Part shown: positions 23,807 through 34,363 of the stretch, in pieces
Layout of the letters: every line of letters begins with the position of its first letter
How positions within the stretch are numbered: position 1 is the stretch's first letter
Origin: Stigmatella aurantiaca DW4/3-1
GTDB lineage: Bacteria > Myxococcota > Myxococcia > Myxococcales > Myxococcaceae
Length of the DNA: 64,000 nucleotides
Direction: 5' to 3'
Assembly (NCBI RefSeq): GCF_000165485.1
Contig: NC_014623.1
Coordinates: forward strand, 248,001-312,000
Notes under the pieces: generated by a model
The model's database searches: none
What the model was told of the DNA's origin: nothing
The model's input: only the letters and a program-made list of their open reading frames with translations
Program-made: the position numbers and the translations under genes

Positions 23807-23941
23807 GCATCCCCGCCGTCTGTTTCTGCACAGGGGGCCCCAGGCAACCGTTGGCTCCTCGGCGCGAGCTCCGGGGTGGGGATTGGCGGACGTGCCCCGC
23901 GTGCGAGGATGCCGTGGCTGGATTCACGGGGGGCAGGCCGA

Positions 23942-24457
23942 ATGATGAAGAAGACGCCATCGGACGAAGGGACGCAGTCTCGTGATTTCTTGCGGCTGGT
24001 GCGGGAGCCGCAGCCCGAATTCCAAGACGCATCCGCGGACAGGCCGCCGCTGATCGAACTGCCAGACTTCACCCTGACACGTCAGGTGCTGTGCGCCCGG
24101 GGCCGGACGGATCTGCTGGCGGACATCGGGGGATTTCAGACACAGCGCCAGTATCTGCACCAATCGCTGCCGCTGGTGCTCCTCTTCCTGGGGGCGCTGG
24201 CGGTGCCGCTGCTGACCGGTCTGCCGCACTCCATGTTCGTGAGCGTGGGGCTCACGGCCATCATGACGATGGTGATTGGCCTGCTGTTGTTTCCCCGGGT
24301 GCTCGGGGAGACGTATGTGCTCCGGGTGCGCACGCTCCAGGGGGACCGCGAGGTGTTCCGCTCGCAGGACGCGGAGCTCTTCACCCGGGTGGTGGATGCG
24401 CTGGACCGGGCCCTGGTGTGGCGTGAGCCCAAGCCCCTGCGCGCGCTGGTGCGCTGA
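23942..24457 (+). CDS. Hypothetical inner-membrane protein with two TM segments
   Basis: 171 residues from ATG 23942. A polar N-terminus of about 80 residues is followed by two hydrophobic segments separated by a short turn (SLPLVLLFLGALAVPLLTG and FVSVGLTAIMTMVIGLLLFP), then a soluble tail with YVLRVRTLQGDREVFRSQDA. This two-TM hairpin with a C-terminal beta-rich tail is common in uncharacterised proteobacterial proteins. It is convergent with the Fic gene, 18 bp apart. Function unknown. Confidence 0.65.
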   Translation: MMKKTPSDEGTQSRDFLRLVREPQPEFQDASADRPPLIELPDFTLTRQVLCARGRTDLLADIGGFQTQRQYLHQSLPLVLLFLGALAVPLLTGLPHSMFVSVGLTAIMTMVIGLLLFPRVLGETYVLRVRTLQGDREVFRSQDAELFTRVVDALDRALVWREPKPLRALVR

Positions 24458-24475
24458 GCCGGTGCCCGCCTCGCC

Positions 24476-25747
24476 TCACCGGGGCCGCACGAGCAGGGTG
24501 CCCTCCAGCGCGTGCGTCCAGATGTCCGTGGCGAGCTTCCCGGCGGAGACCCCCTGGCGAAGCTGCCCCGTGGTGGAGGCCACGGTGAACAGGTTCTCCT
24601 CCAGGGAGAACCCGGCGGGGCGCTCCGGCACCCCGGAGGAGTCCGTGACGGCTTGGAGCGTGAGGATGGGAAGGGTGCGCTGCCACGGCGCGGGCGCTCG
24701 CGGACAGGAGGCCATGAGGGTGGCCTCGAAGGTGCCCTGAGAGGACTGGCCACAGAGCACCGCCAGGGGCAGGGGCCCCTTCCGGGCCTGTTCCCAGCTC
24801 GCCGGGGTGATCGCATCCAGGGAGATGAGCGACAGGCTGAGGTCCGCGACGGCCCCGGAGTGTTTCGCGGTGAGCTCGAGCGCCACCGTCTCCAGCGCGT
24901 CGAGCAGGGCGTCGACGCCCCGTCTCCAAGTGGGGAACTCGCGGGGGTCTCCCGGAGGGGCGGCCGGGGACGCGGTGTCCTCGGTGAACTGCTGGGCGAC
25001 GTATTCGTAGCGCGAGAGGCCGTGCTCCGCGCTCTCCAGCACGAGGGTGGTCAGGGAGGTGATGTCGCCCTGGTGGGCCTGCTTCAGCGCGGTGTGGTAG
25101 CGCGCCCGGTCCTTCACGCGCAGCACCGTGAGCGGGTAGCCGTGCCGGAAGAGCAGCAGGTGGAGCAGGAGCCGGCCGATCCGGCCGTTGCCCACGGCGA
25201 ACGGGTGGATGGCGTCGAACGCGGCGTGCGCCCGGCACGCCAGGAGCAAGGGCGCTTCGGGGGGCTCCTGGGAGAGCCAGTCGCTGAACTCCTGGATCCG
25301 CCCGGGGACGAGCGAGGCGTCCGGTGGGGTGTGGCCGGGGCCTCGCGGGGGCACGGGGGCGCTCCGGTAGCTTCCCGCCTCGGTGGACTCCCCGGAGCCC
25401 AGGACGACGGCGTGGAGGATGCGCAGGTCTCGCTCGGTCAGTGGGAGGCGCGAGCTGGCCAGGGACTCGATGAAGTCCAGGGCATGGGAGAGGTGGGTGG
25501 CCTCCGCCTGCACCTTGGGCGGCTTGCCGGCAAAGGTCGGCCCGTCCTCGAGGATGGTGCGCGTCTCCGGCAGGGTGAGGCGGCTGCCCGAGATGGCATT
25601 CGAGTGGTACACATGGTGGACGCGCAGCCAGTGGCTCACGCCCTCCTCGGCCAGGGAGGGCAGCCGGAACTGCCGCAGGCGGCGAACCCGCTCGGCCGTT
25701 TGCTCCAGCCGTGCTCCCAACCTCGTCTCCCAACGATAGCGGTACAT
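24476..25747 (-). CDS. Fic-domain protein with degenerate active-site and inhibitory motifs
   Basis: 423 residues from ATG 25747 (AGGAGG 8 nt upstream). The N-terminal half is a Fic/DOC fold of the class that carries its own inhibitory helix; the core motif reads HPFAVGNGRIGR (His181 to Arg192). In classical AMP-transferases the residue before GNGR is Asp/Glu, a Mg ligand; here it is Val185. The inhibitory motif, normally S/T-x-x-x-E-G/N, reads SNAISGS (49-55) with Ser in place of Glu. The C-terminal 180 residues have no recognised domain. The gene could still transfer a different group, or be a pseudo-enzyme. It is monocistronic. Confidence 0.85.
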   Translation of the reverse strand: MYRYRWETRLGARLEQTAERVRRLRQFRLPSLAEEGVSHWLRVHHVYHSNAISGSRLTLPETRTILEDGPTFAGKPPKVQAEATHLSHALDFIESLASSRLPLTERDLRILHAVVLGSGESTEAGSYRSAPVPPRGPGHTPPDASLVPGRIQEFSDWLSQEPPEAPLLLACRAHAAFDAIHPFAVGNGRIGRLLLHLLLFRHGYPLTVLRVKDRARYHTALKQAHQGDITSLTTLVLESAEHGLSRYEYVAQQFTEDTASPAAPPGDPREFPTWRRGVDALLDALETVALELTAKHSGAVADLSLSLISLDAITPASWEQARKGPLPLAVLCGQSSQGTFEATLMASCPRAPAPWQRTLPILTLQAVTDSSGVPERPAGFSLEENLFTVASTTGQLRQGVSAGKLATDIWTHALEGTLLVRPR

Positions 25748-25996
25748 CCGGCGGCCTCCTGGGACGGCGAGTGTAGTGCTTCGCGTGGCGGGCGGGCGCC
25801 GTGTTTCGCGCCGTGGCGCGGGCGCCGGGCACCTCCGCCGTGTTGCGGCTGGGGGGCCGGGCGCCATCGCCCACTCAACGTTGTCCTGGAGACCACTGGC
25901 GCTGGCGCAACGGATGGCTACGTCTTGGGGAGCCGGGAGGCGAGACAGAGACCGTCCGCGGTCCTGTCCGCAGGCACCGTGCTCGGAAGTCCGCGA

Positions 25997-26034
25997 GTGC
26001 GTCACGGCAGGTGCGTCACAGCAGGTGCGTCGAC
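25997..26034 (+). repeat. 2.7 copies of a 14-bp direct repeat upstream of the EIIA gene
   Basis: GTGCGTCACGGCAG (25997-26010), GTGCGTCACAGCAG (26011-26024) and GTGCGTCGAC (26025-26034) stand head to tail, ending 13 bp before the start codon at 26048. They lie in the 300-bp divergent gap between the Fic gene and the EIIA gene, which otherwise shows nothing recognisable. Possible operator or leader element; no direct evidence. Confidence 0.55.
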
Positions 26035-26047
26035 GGGGGGATGTGAC

Positions 26048-26569
26048 ATGCGCTTCACGGACTTCTTGAGCGAAGAGAGGATTCGCCCTGCCTTGAGGGC
26101 ACGCGAGCGGGTGGGGGTGGTGTACGAGCTCGCGGAGCTGCTCGCGCTGCGCGGGCCAGTGCAGCAGGGCGTGCTGGGGCGGCTGCTCCTGGAGCGTGAG
26201 CGCATTGCCGGCACGGTGCTGGCCGGCGGGGTGGCGATTCCCCACTGCCGGTTGGAAGGGTTGCCCCGCATCACCGCCTGTGTGGGGATTCAGCACGAGG
26301 GGTGCTTCTTCGGAGAACCCGAGGAGGGGCGGGTGCGCATCTTCGTGGGGCTTGTGTCCCCGATGAACACCTCGGGACTTCACCTCAACCTCCTGGCCCG
26401 GATCGCCGGCATGTTGAGGGAGCCCTCCCTGCGCGAAGAGCTGCTGGCCACCCCCACGGCCGCCGGGATTCTCCAGCTCCTCGTCCAGGCCGAGGAGTCC
26501 CATGTGGCGCGGATGGCCCGCCGGGGAGGCCTGGTGCTCGTCGAGGGGGCGGGCTCTGGCCACGCCTGA
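26048..26569 (+). CDS. PTS EIIA-type (PtsN-like) regulatory protein
   Basis: 173 residues from ATG 26048. The fold is that of PTS EIIA type 2/nitrogen-PTS proteins, with the phosphorylatable His in the signature GGVAIPHCRLEGL, preceded by LLLERERIAGTVLAGG and followed by FVGLVSPMNTSGLHLNLLAR. Acts in the cytoplasm as a phosphoryl-relay regulator rather than a transporter part, as no EIIB/EIIC gene is near. In other bacteria PtsN-type proteins control the Kdp potassium system (via KdpD), and kdpFABC follows here 260 bp downstream; a link between them is an inference. Confidence 0.8.
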   Translation: MRFTDFLSEERIRPALRARERVGVVYELAELLALRGPVQQGVLGRLLLERERIAGTVLAGGVAIPHCRLEGLPRITACVGIQHEGCFFGEPEEGRVRIFVGLVSPMNTSGLHLNLLARIAGMLREPSLREELLATPTAAGILQLLVQAEESHVARMARRGGLVLVEGAGSGHA

Positions 26570-26708
26570 CAGGCCTTCGGGTTTCACCGCGCACGGCCTG
26601 GCCGGGGCGTTTCGTGCAAGGTGCAACCCCGGCCGTCCGGAGGGGCTCGTAAGTCGCCGGAAAGACTGAGGAATTGCCAGGGCAGGGGGGGTACGGCCCG
26701 TGCTCTGG

Positions 26709-26735
26709 AAGGAGGGGCACTGGGAGCCCCTCCTT
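26709..26735 (+). terminator. Perfect 10-bp hairpin between the EIIA gene and kdpF
   Basis: AAGGAGGGGC (26709-26718) pairs exactly with GCCCCTCCTT (26726-26735) around the loop ACTGGGA, followed by ATATATGG. Either an intrinsic terminator for the EIIA gene (without a real U-run) or an element of the kdp leader, 94 bp ahead of kdpF. Confidence 0.5.
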
Positions 26736-26828
26736 ATATATGGCGATCTTCGAAATCACGTCCCTGCGGTTGAGCCAGACGGCTGCCGCGCCCCCCGCGT
26801 CCCGCTTTGAGGGAGAGGACGTCTTCCC

Positions 26829-26918
26829 ATGACCTTCGACTACGCCGCGGGCGCCGTGCTGTCGGTGCTGCTCGCCGTCTACCTCGTCTACGCCCTGCTC
26901 CGGCCAGAGCGCTTCTAG
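26829..26918 (+). CDS. kdpF: K(+)-transporting ATPase subunit KdpF
   Basis: A 29-residue single-TM peptide from ATG 26829 to TAG 26918: [20 protein letters not shown] followed by ERF. Size, hydrophobic helix and [10 protein letters not shown] tail are typical of KdpF, which stabilises the KdpFABC complex in the inner membrane. It stands 10 bp before kdpA and shares its transcript. The ribosome-binding site is GGGAGAGGA about ten bases upstream. Confidence 0.85.
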   Translation: MTFDYAAGAVLSVLLAVYLVYALLRPERF

Positions 26919-26928
26919 GGGCCGTGCC

Positions 26929-28644
26929 ATGACACTCACTGGGTGGTTGCAGATTCTCGTGTTCTTCGCGCTCGTCCTCGCGCTGACGAAGCCGCTGGGC
27001 GGCTACCTCTACCGCGTCTTCGAGGGCCGTCCGCCCCTGCCCCAGGTGCTGGGCCCAGTGGAGCGGGGGCTGTTCCGCCTGTGCGGCGTGGATCCCTCGC
27101 GCGAGCAGACCTGGGGCCAGTACACCCGGGCGCTGCTGGCCTTCAGCCTCTTCGGCGTCCTCTTGCTCGATGCCCTTCAGCGGCTCCAGCACGTGTTGCC
27201 GCTCAATCCCCAGGGGCTGCCGGCGGTGGGGCCCGCGCTGGCCTTCAACACGGCGGCGAGCTTCACCGCCAACACCAACTGGCAGTCCTACGCGGGCGAA
27301 TCGACGATGAGCCACTTCAGCCAGATGGTGGGGCTGACGTGGCAGAACTTCGTGTCCGCGGCGGCCGGGCTCGGCGTGGCGCTGGCGCTGGCGCGCGGCT
27401 TCACGCGGCGGCTGGGGCCGGAGGGGCCGAAGACGCTGGGCAACTTCTGGGGGGACCTCGTGCGCGGGGTGCTCTACGTGCTGCTCCCCCTGTGCGTTGT
27501 GTATGCCCTGTTCCTCGTGTCCCAGGGCGTGCTGCAGAACCTCGACGCCGCCCGGGAGCTGACGACGCTGGAGGGGGCGAAGCAGACGCTCGCCATGGGT
27601 CCGGTGGCCTCGCAGGAGGCCATCAAGATGCTGGGCACCAACGGCGGCGGCTTCTTCAACGCCAACAGCGCCCATCCCTTCGAGAACCCCACGCCGCTCA
27701 CCAACCTGGTGCAGATGCTCTCCATCTTCGCCATTCCCGCGGCCCTCACCCATGCGTATGGCCGGATGGCGGGGGACACGCGGCAGGGCTGGGCCCTGTT
27801 CGCGGCGATGAGCGTCCTGTTCTTCGTGGGCGTGGCCGCCGCCTATGCCGCCGAGTCCCAGGGAAACCCCGCCCTGGCCGCGGCGCAGGTGGCGCAGGCG
27901 GGCAACATGGAGGGCAAGGAGGTGCGCTTCGGCATCGCCGCCTCCACCCTGTTCGCCACCGTTACCACGGATGCCTCGTGCGGCGCCGTCAACGCCATGC
28001 ATGACAGCTTCACCCCGCTGGGCGGGTTGGTGCCCATGGTGAACATGCAACTGGGCGAGGTCATCTTCGGCGGGGTGGGCGCGGGCCTCTACGGCATGCT
28101 CGTCATGGGGGTGCTCGCCGTCTTCATCGCCGGGCTCATGGTGGGCCGCACGCCCGAGTACCTCGGCAAGAAGATCGAAGCCCGGGAGATGAAGCTCGTC
28201 ATGCTGTACGTGCTCATCTTCCCGCTGCTCATCCTCGGGCTGAGCGGGGGGGCGGCCGTGCTGCCCCAGGGCACCTCCTCGCTGAACAACGCGGGGCCGC
28301 ATGGGCTGTCGGAACTGCTGTATGCGTTCACCAGCGGCACCTCCAACAACGGCAGCGCCTTCGCGGGGCTCAACGCCAACACGCCCTTCTGGAACATCTC
28401 CCTGGGCCTGGCGATGCTCGCGGGCCGCTTCCTGATGATCGTCCCGGTGCTGGCCATCGCCGGCTCCATGGTGGGCAAGAAGGGGGTGCCCGTGGGACCG
28501 GGCACCTTCCCCACGCATGGCCTGCTCTTCACCGGCCTGCTGGTGAGCGTCGTCGTCATCGTCGGCGCGCTCACCTTCTTCCCCGCGCTTTCGCTGAGCC
28601 CCCTCGTCGAGCACTTCCTCGCCGGGGCGGGAAAGGTGTTCTGA
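26929..28644 (+). CDS. kdpA: Potassium-transporting ATPase potassium-binding subunit KdpA
   Basis: 571 residues with ten hydrophobic segments, of normal family length. The selectivity-filter loops of the KtrB-like pore subunit are visible: [40 protein letters not shown], and [20 protein letters not shown], along with [20 protein letters not shown]. It selects and passes potassium in the KdpFABC P-type pump. Operon order kdpF-A-B-C is standard; the stop at 28642-28644 is followed immediately by kdpB. Confidence 0.97.
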   Translation: MTLTGWLQILVFFALVLALTKPLGGYLYRVFEGRPPLPQVLGPVERGLFRLCGVDPSREQTWGQYTRALLAFSLFGVLLLDALQRLQHVLPLNPQGLPAVGPALAFNTAASFTANTNWQSYAGESTMSHFSQMVGLTWQNFVSAAAGLGVALALARGFTRRLGPEGPKTLGNFWGDLVRGVLYVLLPLCVVYALFLVSQGVLQNLDAARELTTLEGAKQTLAMGPVASQEAIKMLGTNGGGFFNANSAHPFENPTPLTNLVQMLSIFAIPAALTHAYGRMAGDTRQGWALFAAMSVLFFVGVAAAYAAESQGNPALAAAQVAQAGNMEGKEVRFGIAASTLFATVTTDASCGAVNAMHDSFTPLGGLVPMVNMQLGEVIFGGVGAGLYGMLVMGVLAVFIAGLMVGRTPEYLGKKIEAREMKLVMLYVLIFPLLILGLSGGAAVLPQGTSSLNNAGPHGLSELLYAFTSGTSNNGSAFAGLNANTPFWNISLGLAMLAGRFLMIVPVLAIAGSMVGKKGVPVGPGTFPTHGLLFTGLLVSVVVIVGALTFFPALSLSPLVEHFLAGAGKVF

Positions 28645-28645
28645 C

Positions 28646-30702
<2,057 letters not shown>

Positions 30703-30706
<4 letters not shown>

Positions 30707-31359
30707 TTTCCGAACTCGTCATTGCGCTGCGCGTCTCACTCGTCACCCTGGTCCTGACCGGTGGGCTCTACCCGTTGGCCGTGACCGGAGGGGCGCGGCT
30801 GCTCTTCCGACATGAGGCGGATGGCTCGCTCGTCACGGATGAGCGGGGCCGGGTGGTGGGCAGCGCCCTCGTGGGCCAGGGCTTCACGCAGGCCTCGTAC
30901 TTCCAGCCCCGCCCTTCGGCGGCGGGCAGTGGCTACGATGGGGCCGCCTCGTCCGGCAGCAACCTGGGGCCCACCTCCCAGAAGTTGAGGGACCGGGCCG
31001 TGGCGGAGGCCGCCCGTTTACGCCAGGAGAACCCGGACGCGCCCACCCCCGTGCCCGCGGAGCTTGTCACCACGTCCGCCTCCGGGTTGGACCCCCACCT
31101 GTCGCCCGAGTCGGCCCGCTGGCAGGTGGCCCGGGTGGCGAAGGCGCGCGGCGTGGCCCCCGAGCGGGTGCTCGCGGTGGTGGACGCGCACATCGAGGGC
31201 CGGACCTGGGGCATGCTGGGCGAGCCCCGCGTGAACGTGCTCGCCTTGAACCTCGCGCTGGATCGGCGGTTCGGTGGGCTCAATGCAGCGGGAGGCCGGG
31301 GGGGCACGCGGCCCCTTCCGGACACGGATTCCCCTGGCGCGCGGGAGGCGGCGCGTTAG
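30703..31359 (+). CDS. kdpC: Potassium-transporting ATPase subunit KdpC
   Basis: 218 residues; one N-terminal transmembrane helix ([20 protein letters not shown]) and a periplasmic domain with the family motifs [52 protein letters not shown] and [15 protein letters not shown] [10 protein letters not shown]. Acts as an assembly and affinity subunit of the pump. It has a longer C-terminal tail (Gly/Arg/Pro-rich after NAAGGRGG) than usual. Starts in the ATGA overlap with kdpB. Confidence 0.95.
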
Positions 31360-31369
31360 ACGCTCGGAC

Positions 31370-32542
31370 ATGGCTGGGAGGACACGGCGCACGCGCGCGG
31401 AGGATTTCCTGGAGCTGGTGGAGCGGGGCCGGCGGGGCCGGCTCAAGCTCTACATCGGCTTCGCGGCCGGCGTGGGCAAGACGTACCGCATGCTGGAGGA
31501 GGCCCACGCCTTGAAGAAGCGCGGGGTGGACGTGGTGCTCGGCTTCGTCGAGACGCACGGCCGCGCGGAGACCGAGGCCCTGGTGGCGGGGCTCGAGTCC
31601 GTCCCCCGGCGCGCCTTCACCTACCGCGACGTCACGGTGGAGGAGATGGACCTGGAGGCAGTGCTCGCCCGGAAGCCTCAAGTGGCCGTGGTGGACGAGC
31701 TGGCCCACACGAACGTGCCCTTGTGCCGCCACACCAAGCGCTACCAGGACGTGCAGGAGTTGCTGGCGGCGGGCATCAACATCATCGGCGCCTTCAACGT
31801 GCAGCACCTGGAGAGCCTGAACGGCCTGGTGGAGCGGGCCACGGGCGTCACCGTGCGGGAGACGATCCCCGACAGCTTCCTCAAGAGCGCGGACCAGGTG
31901 GTGAACCTGGACCTGGCGGTGGAGGACCTGCACGAGCGCCTCAAGGCGGGGAAGATCTACGCGCTGGACAAGGTGCCGCACGCCCTGGAGCGCTTCTTCA
32001 CGCAGGAGAACCTCTCCACGCTGCGCGAGCTGGCCCTGCGCGAGGTGGCCGAGAGCCTGGACCGGGCGACCACGGGGCAGCAAGCGCGGGCGGGCGAGGA
32101 GCCCCAAGGCAAGGGAGGCGGTTGGGGCCGGGTGCTGGTGGCGCTCTCCAGCCATCCCCCGAGGGCGGCCACGTTGCTGCGCCGAGGCTCGCGCATGGCG
32201 GGACGGCTCAACACGGACTGGTTCGTCGTGTACGTGGAGACACCCCGCGAGGCCCCGAACCTCATCGACGCGGAGGCCCAGCGCCACCTGCTGGCCAACA
32301 TCGAGAAGGCGAAGGAGCTGGGCGCCGAGGTGGTGCGCCTGCGTGGAAAGGACCCCGTGGAGGCCATCCTGGACTTCGCGCGTTCGCATGGCGTGGGCCA
32401 CATCATCCTGGGGCGTTCGCACCAACCGTGGTGGAAGCAGCTGCTGGGGCGCTCGGCGGACATCCGGCTCCTGAGAGAGGGCGCGGGGTTTGACCTGCAC
32501 GTCGTCTCGTTCGACTCGCCGCAGGAGGAGCGCAGGCCATGA
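31370..32542 (+). CDS. kdpD: Sensor KdpD N-terminal part only (KdpD domain plus USP domain, no kinase)
   Basis: 390 residues from ATG 31370. Contains the KdpD ATP-binding region (Walker A GFAAGVGKTYRMLEEAH, Walker B-like VAVVDELAHTN, and GAFNVQHLESLNGLVE) and a universal-stress-like domain (VLVALSSHPPRAATLLRR, HIILGRSHQPWWKQLLG), but stops before the transmembrane and kinase parts that a 900-residue KdpD has. The stop overlaps the next gene (ATGA), which supplies a membrane histidine kinase. A split sensor of this type occurs in several delta-proteobacteria, as far as I recall. It likely senses potassium or osmotic state and controls kdpFABC. Confidence 0.85.
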   Translation: MAGRTRRTRAEDFLELVERGRRGRLKLYIGFAAGVGKTYRMLEEAHALKKRGVDVVLGFVETHGRAETEALVAGLESVPRRAFTYRDVTVEEMDLEAVLARKPQVAVVDELAHTNVPLCRHTKRYQDVQELLAAGINIIGAFNVQHLESLNGLVERATGVTVRETIPDSFLKSADQVVNLDLAVEDLHERLKAGKIYALDKVPHALERFFTQENLSTLRELALREVAESLDRATTGQQARAGEEPQGKGGGWGRVLVALSSHPPRAATLLRRGSRMAGRLNTDWFVVYVETPREAPNLIDAEAQRHLLANIEKAKELGAEVVRLRGKDPVEAILDFARSHGVGHIILGRSHQPWWKQLLGRSADIRLLREGAGFDLHVVSFDSPQEERRP

Positions 32543-34359
32543 CGTTGCGAGGCCGCCTCTTGCTGGCGCAGGCCCCGCTGGCGCTCGCGCTGGTGCTGGT
32601 GGGTGTGGCCGCCGTGGCCACGCTGGCGCGGCTGGGCCGGGCGGGACAGGACATCCTCCAGGACAACTACCGCAGCGTGCTGGCCATGCAGCGGGTGACC
32701 GAGCTGCTCGGGCTCATGGACAGCGCCGCGCTCTTCATCATCGCGGGCGAGCGGCAGCGAGGCTGGGAGCAGCAGGCCGCCCAGCGGCCGGTGCTGGAGG
32801 CGGAGCTGCACATCCAGGAGGGCAACATCACCGAGCCAGGAGAGTCCGACTCCACGGGCCGCCTGAGCCGGGCCTGGGGGCGCTACCAGCAGGAGTACAC
32901 CACCTTCCTGGAGCAGGAGGGCGTGGAGGCAGGGCGGGCGCGGTACTTCGCGGCCCTGCGGCCCGCGTACCAGGAGGTGAAGGACGCGGCGTCGAACATC
33001 CTGAACCTCAATCAAGACGCGATGGTGCGCAAGAGCGAGTCCCTGCGAAAGCAGAGCCAGCGCGTCAACACCTTGATGGTGACGGCGGTGCTGGCGGCGT
33101 TCATCGCGGGGCTGTTCGCGTCCACCTCGCTGACGCACCGGGCGTTGCGGCCGGTGTCGGTGCTCTCGCAGGCGGTGCGCAGGTTGGGGCAGGGCGATCT
33201 GGAGGCGCGGGCGGTGGTGGCGGGGACGGACGAGATCGCCCAGCTCGGCCGGGACTTCAACGCCATGGCGGAGCACCTCCAGCAGTACCGGCAGAGCAGC
33301 CTGGGCGAGCTGCTCCAGGCGCAGGCCGCCTCGCAGGCGGCGATCGACAGCTTGCCGGATCCGGTGATGGTGTTTGGCGCGGGGGGGGCGCTGCTCAACG
33401 TGAACCGGGCGGCGGAAGGCGTCCTGCGGCTGTCGCTGGAGACGGGGGGCGATGCGCTGGCGCGGGTGGAGCCCGAGGTGCGCGACGTGCTCGAGCGGGT
33501 GCGGACGCACGTCCTGGGCGGCAAGGGGGCCTATCAGCCCCGGGGTTACGAGGAGGCGGTGCGGGTGACGGCCCCGGACGCAGACCGGTGGCTGCTTCCG
33601 CGCGGAAGCCCCGTGTACGGCGAGAGCGGCGAGGTGGTGGGGGCGACGGTCATCCTCCAGGACGTGACACGGCTGAGACGTTTCGACGAGCTGAAGAACG
33701 ACCTGGTGGCCACGGTGGCGCACGAGTTTCGCACGCCGTTGACCTCCCTGCGAATGGCCATCCACCTGTGCGCCGAAGGGGTGGTGGGGCCGGTGACGGA
33801 CAAGCAGGCGGACCTGCTGACCGCGGCGCGGGAGGACTGCCACCGGCTGCAAGGCATTGTGGATGACTTGTTGGACCTGTCCCGGATTCAGTCCGGGCGG
33901 CTGGTGCTGGACCTGCGGCGGGTGCCCGCGGCGGAGCTGGTGGAAGGGGCGCTCGGAGTCCACTGGACGGCCGCGGAGGAGCGAGGGGTGCGCCTGTCCC
34001 AGGAGGTGGCCCCCGAGGCCGAGGAAGTGACGGTGGACGCGGAGCGCATGCAACTGGTGCTCTCGAACCTCGTGGGCAATGGCATCCGGCACACGCCCTC
34101 GGGCGGCGAGGTCTCCGTGCGCGTCTCCCGCGAGGGCGCCCGGGTGCGCTTCGAGGTGAAGGACACGGGCGAGGGGATTGCTCCCAGCGAGCAGGCGCGC
34201 ATCTTCGAGAAGTTCTACCGCGTGCCCGGAGCGCCCTCGGGGGGCGCGGGGCTGGGCCTGTCCATCGCCCAGGAGGGGGTGCAGGCCCACGGCGGAGAGC
34301 TGGGGGTGCTCAGCGCCGAGGGTCAGGGCAGCACCTTCTGGTTCACCGTGCCCGGGTGA
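32539..34359 (+). CDS. HAMP-PAS sensor histidine kinase (partner of split KdpD)
   Basis: 606 residues beginning in an ATGA overlap with kdpD. TM1 (LLLAQAPLALALVLVGVAAV) and TM2 (VTAVLAAFIAGLFAS) flank a periplasmic helical region (about residues 35-180), then HAMP (LRPVSVLSQAVRRLGQGDLE), a PAS domain (AAIDSLPDPVMVFGAGGALL), HisKA with VAHEFRTPLTSL (phospho-acceptor His395) and a full HATPase (NLVGNGIRHTPSGG, KDTGEGI, GLGLSIAQEG). Its position with the KdpD sensor part suggests it acts as the kinase output of the potassium sensor, and its partner is likely the response regulator in the convergent gene next door. Confidence 0.9.
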   Translation: MTLRGRLLLAQAPLALALVLVGVAAVATLARLGRAGQDILQDNYRSVLAMQRVTELLGLMDSAALFIIAGERQRGWEQQAAQRPVLEAELHIQEGNITEPGESDSTGRLSRAWGRYQQEYTTFLEQEGVEAGRARYFAALRPAYQEVKDAASNILNLNQDAMVRKSESLRKQSQRVNTLMVTAVLAAFIAGLFASTSLTHRALRPVSVLSQAVRRLGQGDLEARAVVAGTDEIAQLGRDFNAMAEHLQQYRQSSLGELLQAQAASQAAIDSLPDPVMVFGAGGALLNVNRAAEGVLRLSLETGGDALARVEPEVRDVLERVRTHVLGGKGAYQPRGYEEAVRVTAPDADRWLLPRGSPVYGESGEVVGATVILQDVTRLRRFDELKNDLVATVAHEFRTPLTSLRMAIHLCAEGVVGPVTDKQADLLTAAREDCHRLQGIVDDLLDLSRIQSGRLVLDLRRVPAAELVEGALGVHWTAAEERGVRLSQEVAPEAEEVTVDAERMQLVLSNLVGNGIRHTPSGGEVSVRVSREGARVRFEVKDTGEGIAPSEQARIFEKFYRVPGAPSGGAGLGLSIAQEGVQAHGGELGVLSAEGQGSTFWFTVPG

Positions 34360-34363
34360 GCCG

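Noticed and set aside
26570-26828. Possible c-di-AMP (ydaO-type) riboswitch or sigma-54 promoter upstream of kdpF
   Set aside because: I searched for the conserved ydaO core and for TGGC-N8-TTGC; only weak partial matches were found, so no call was made.
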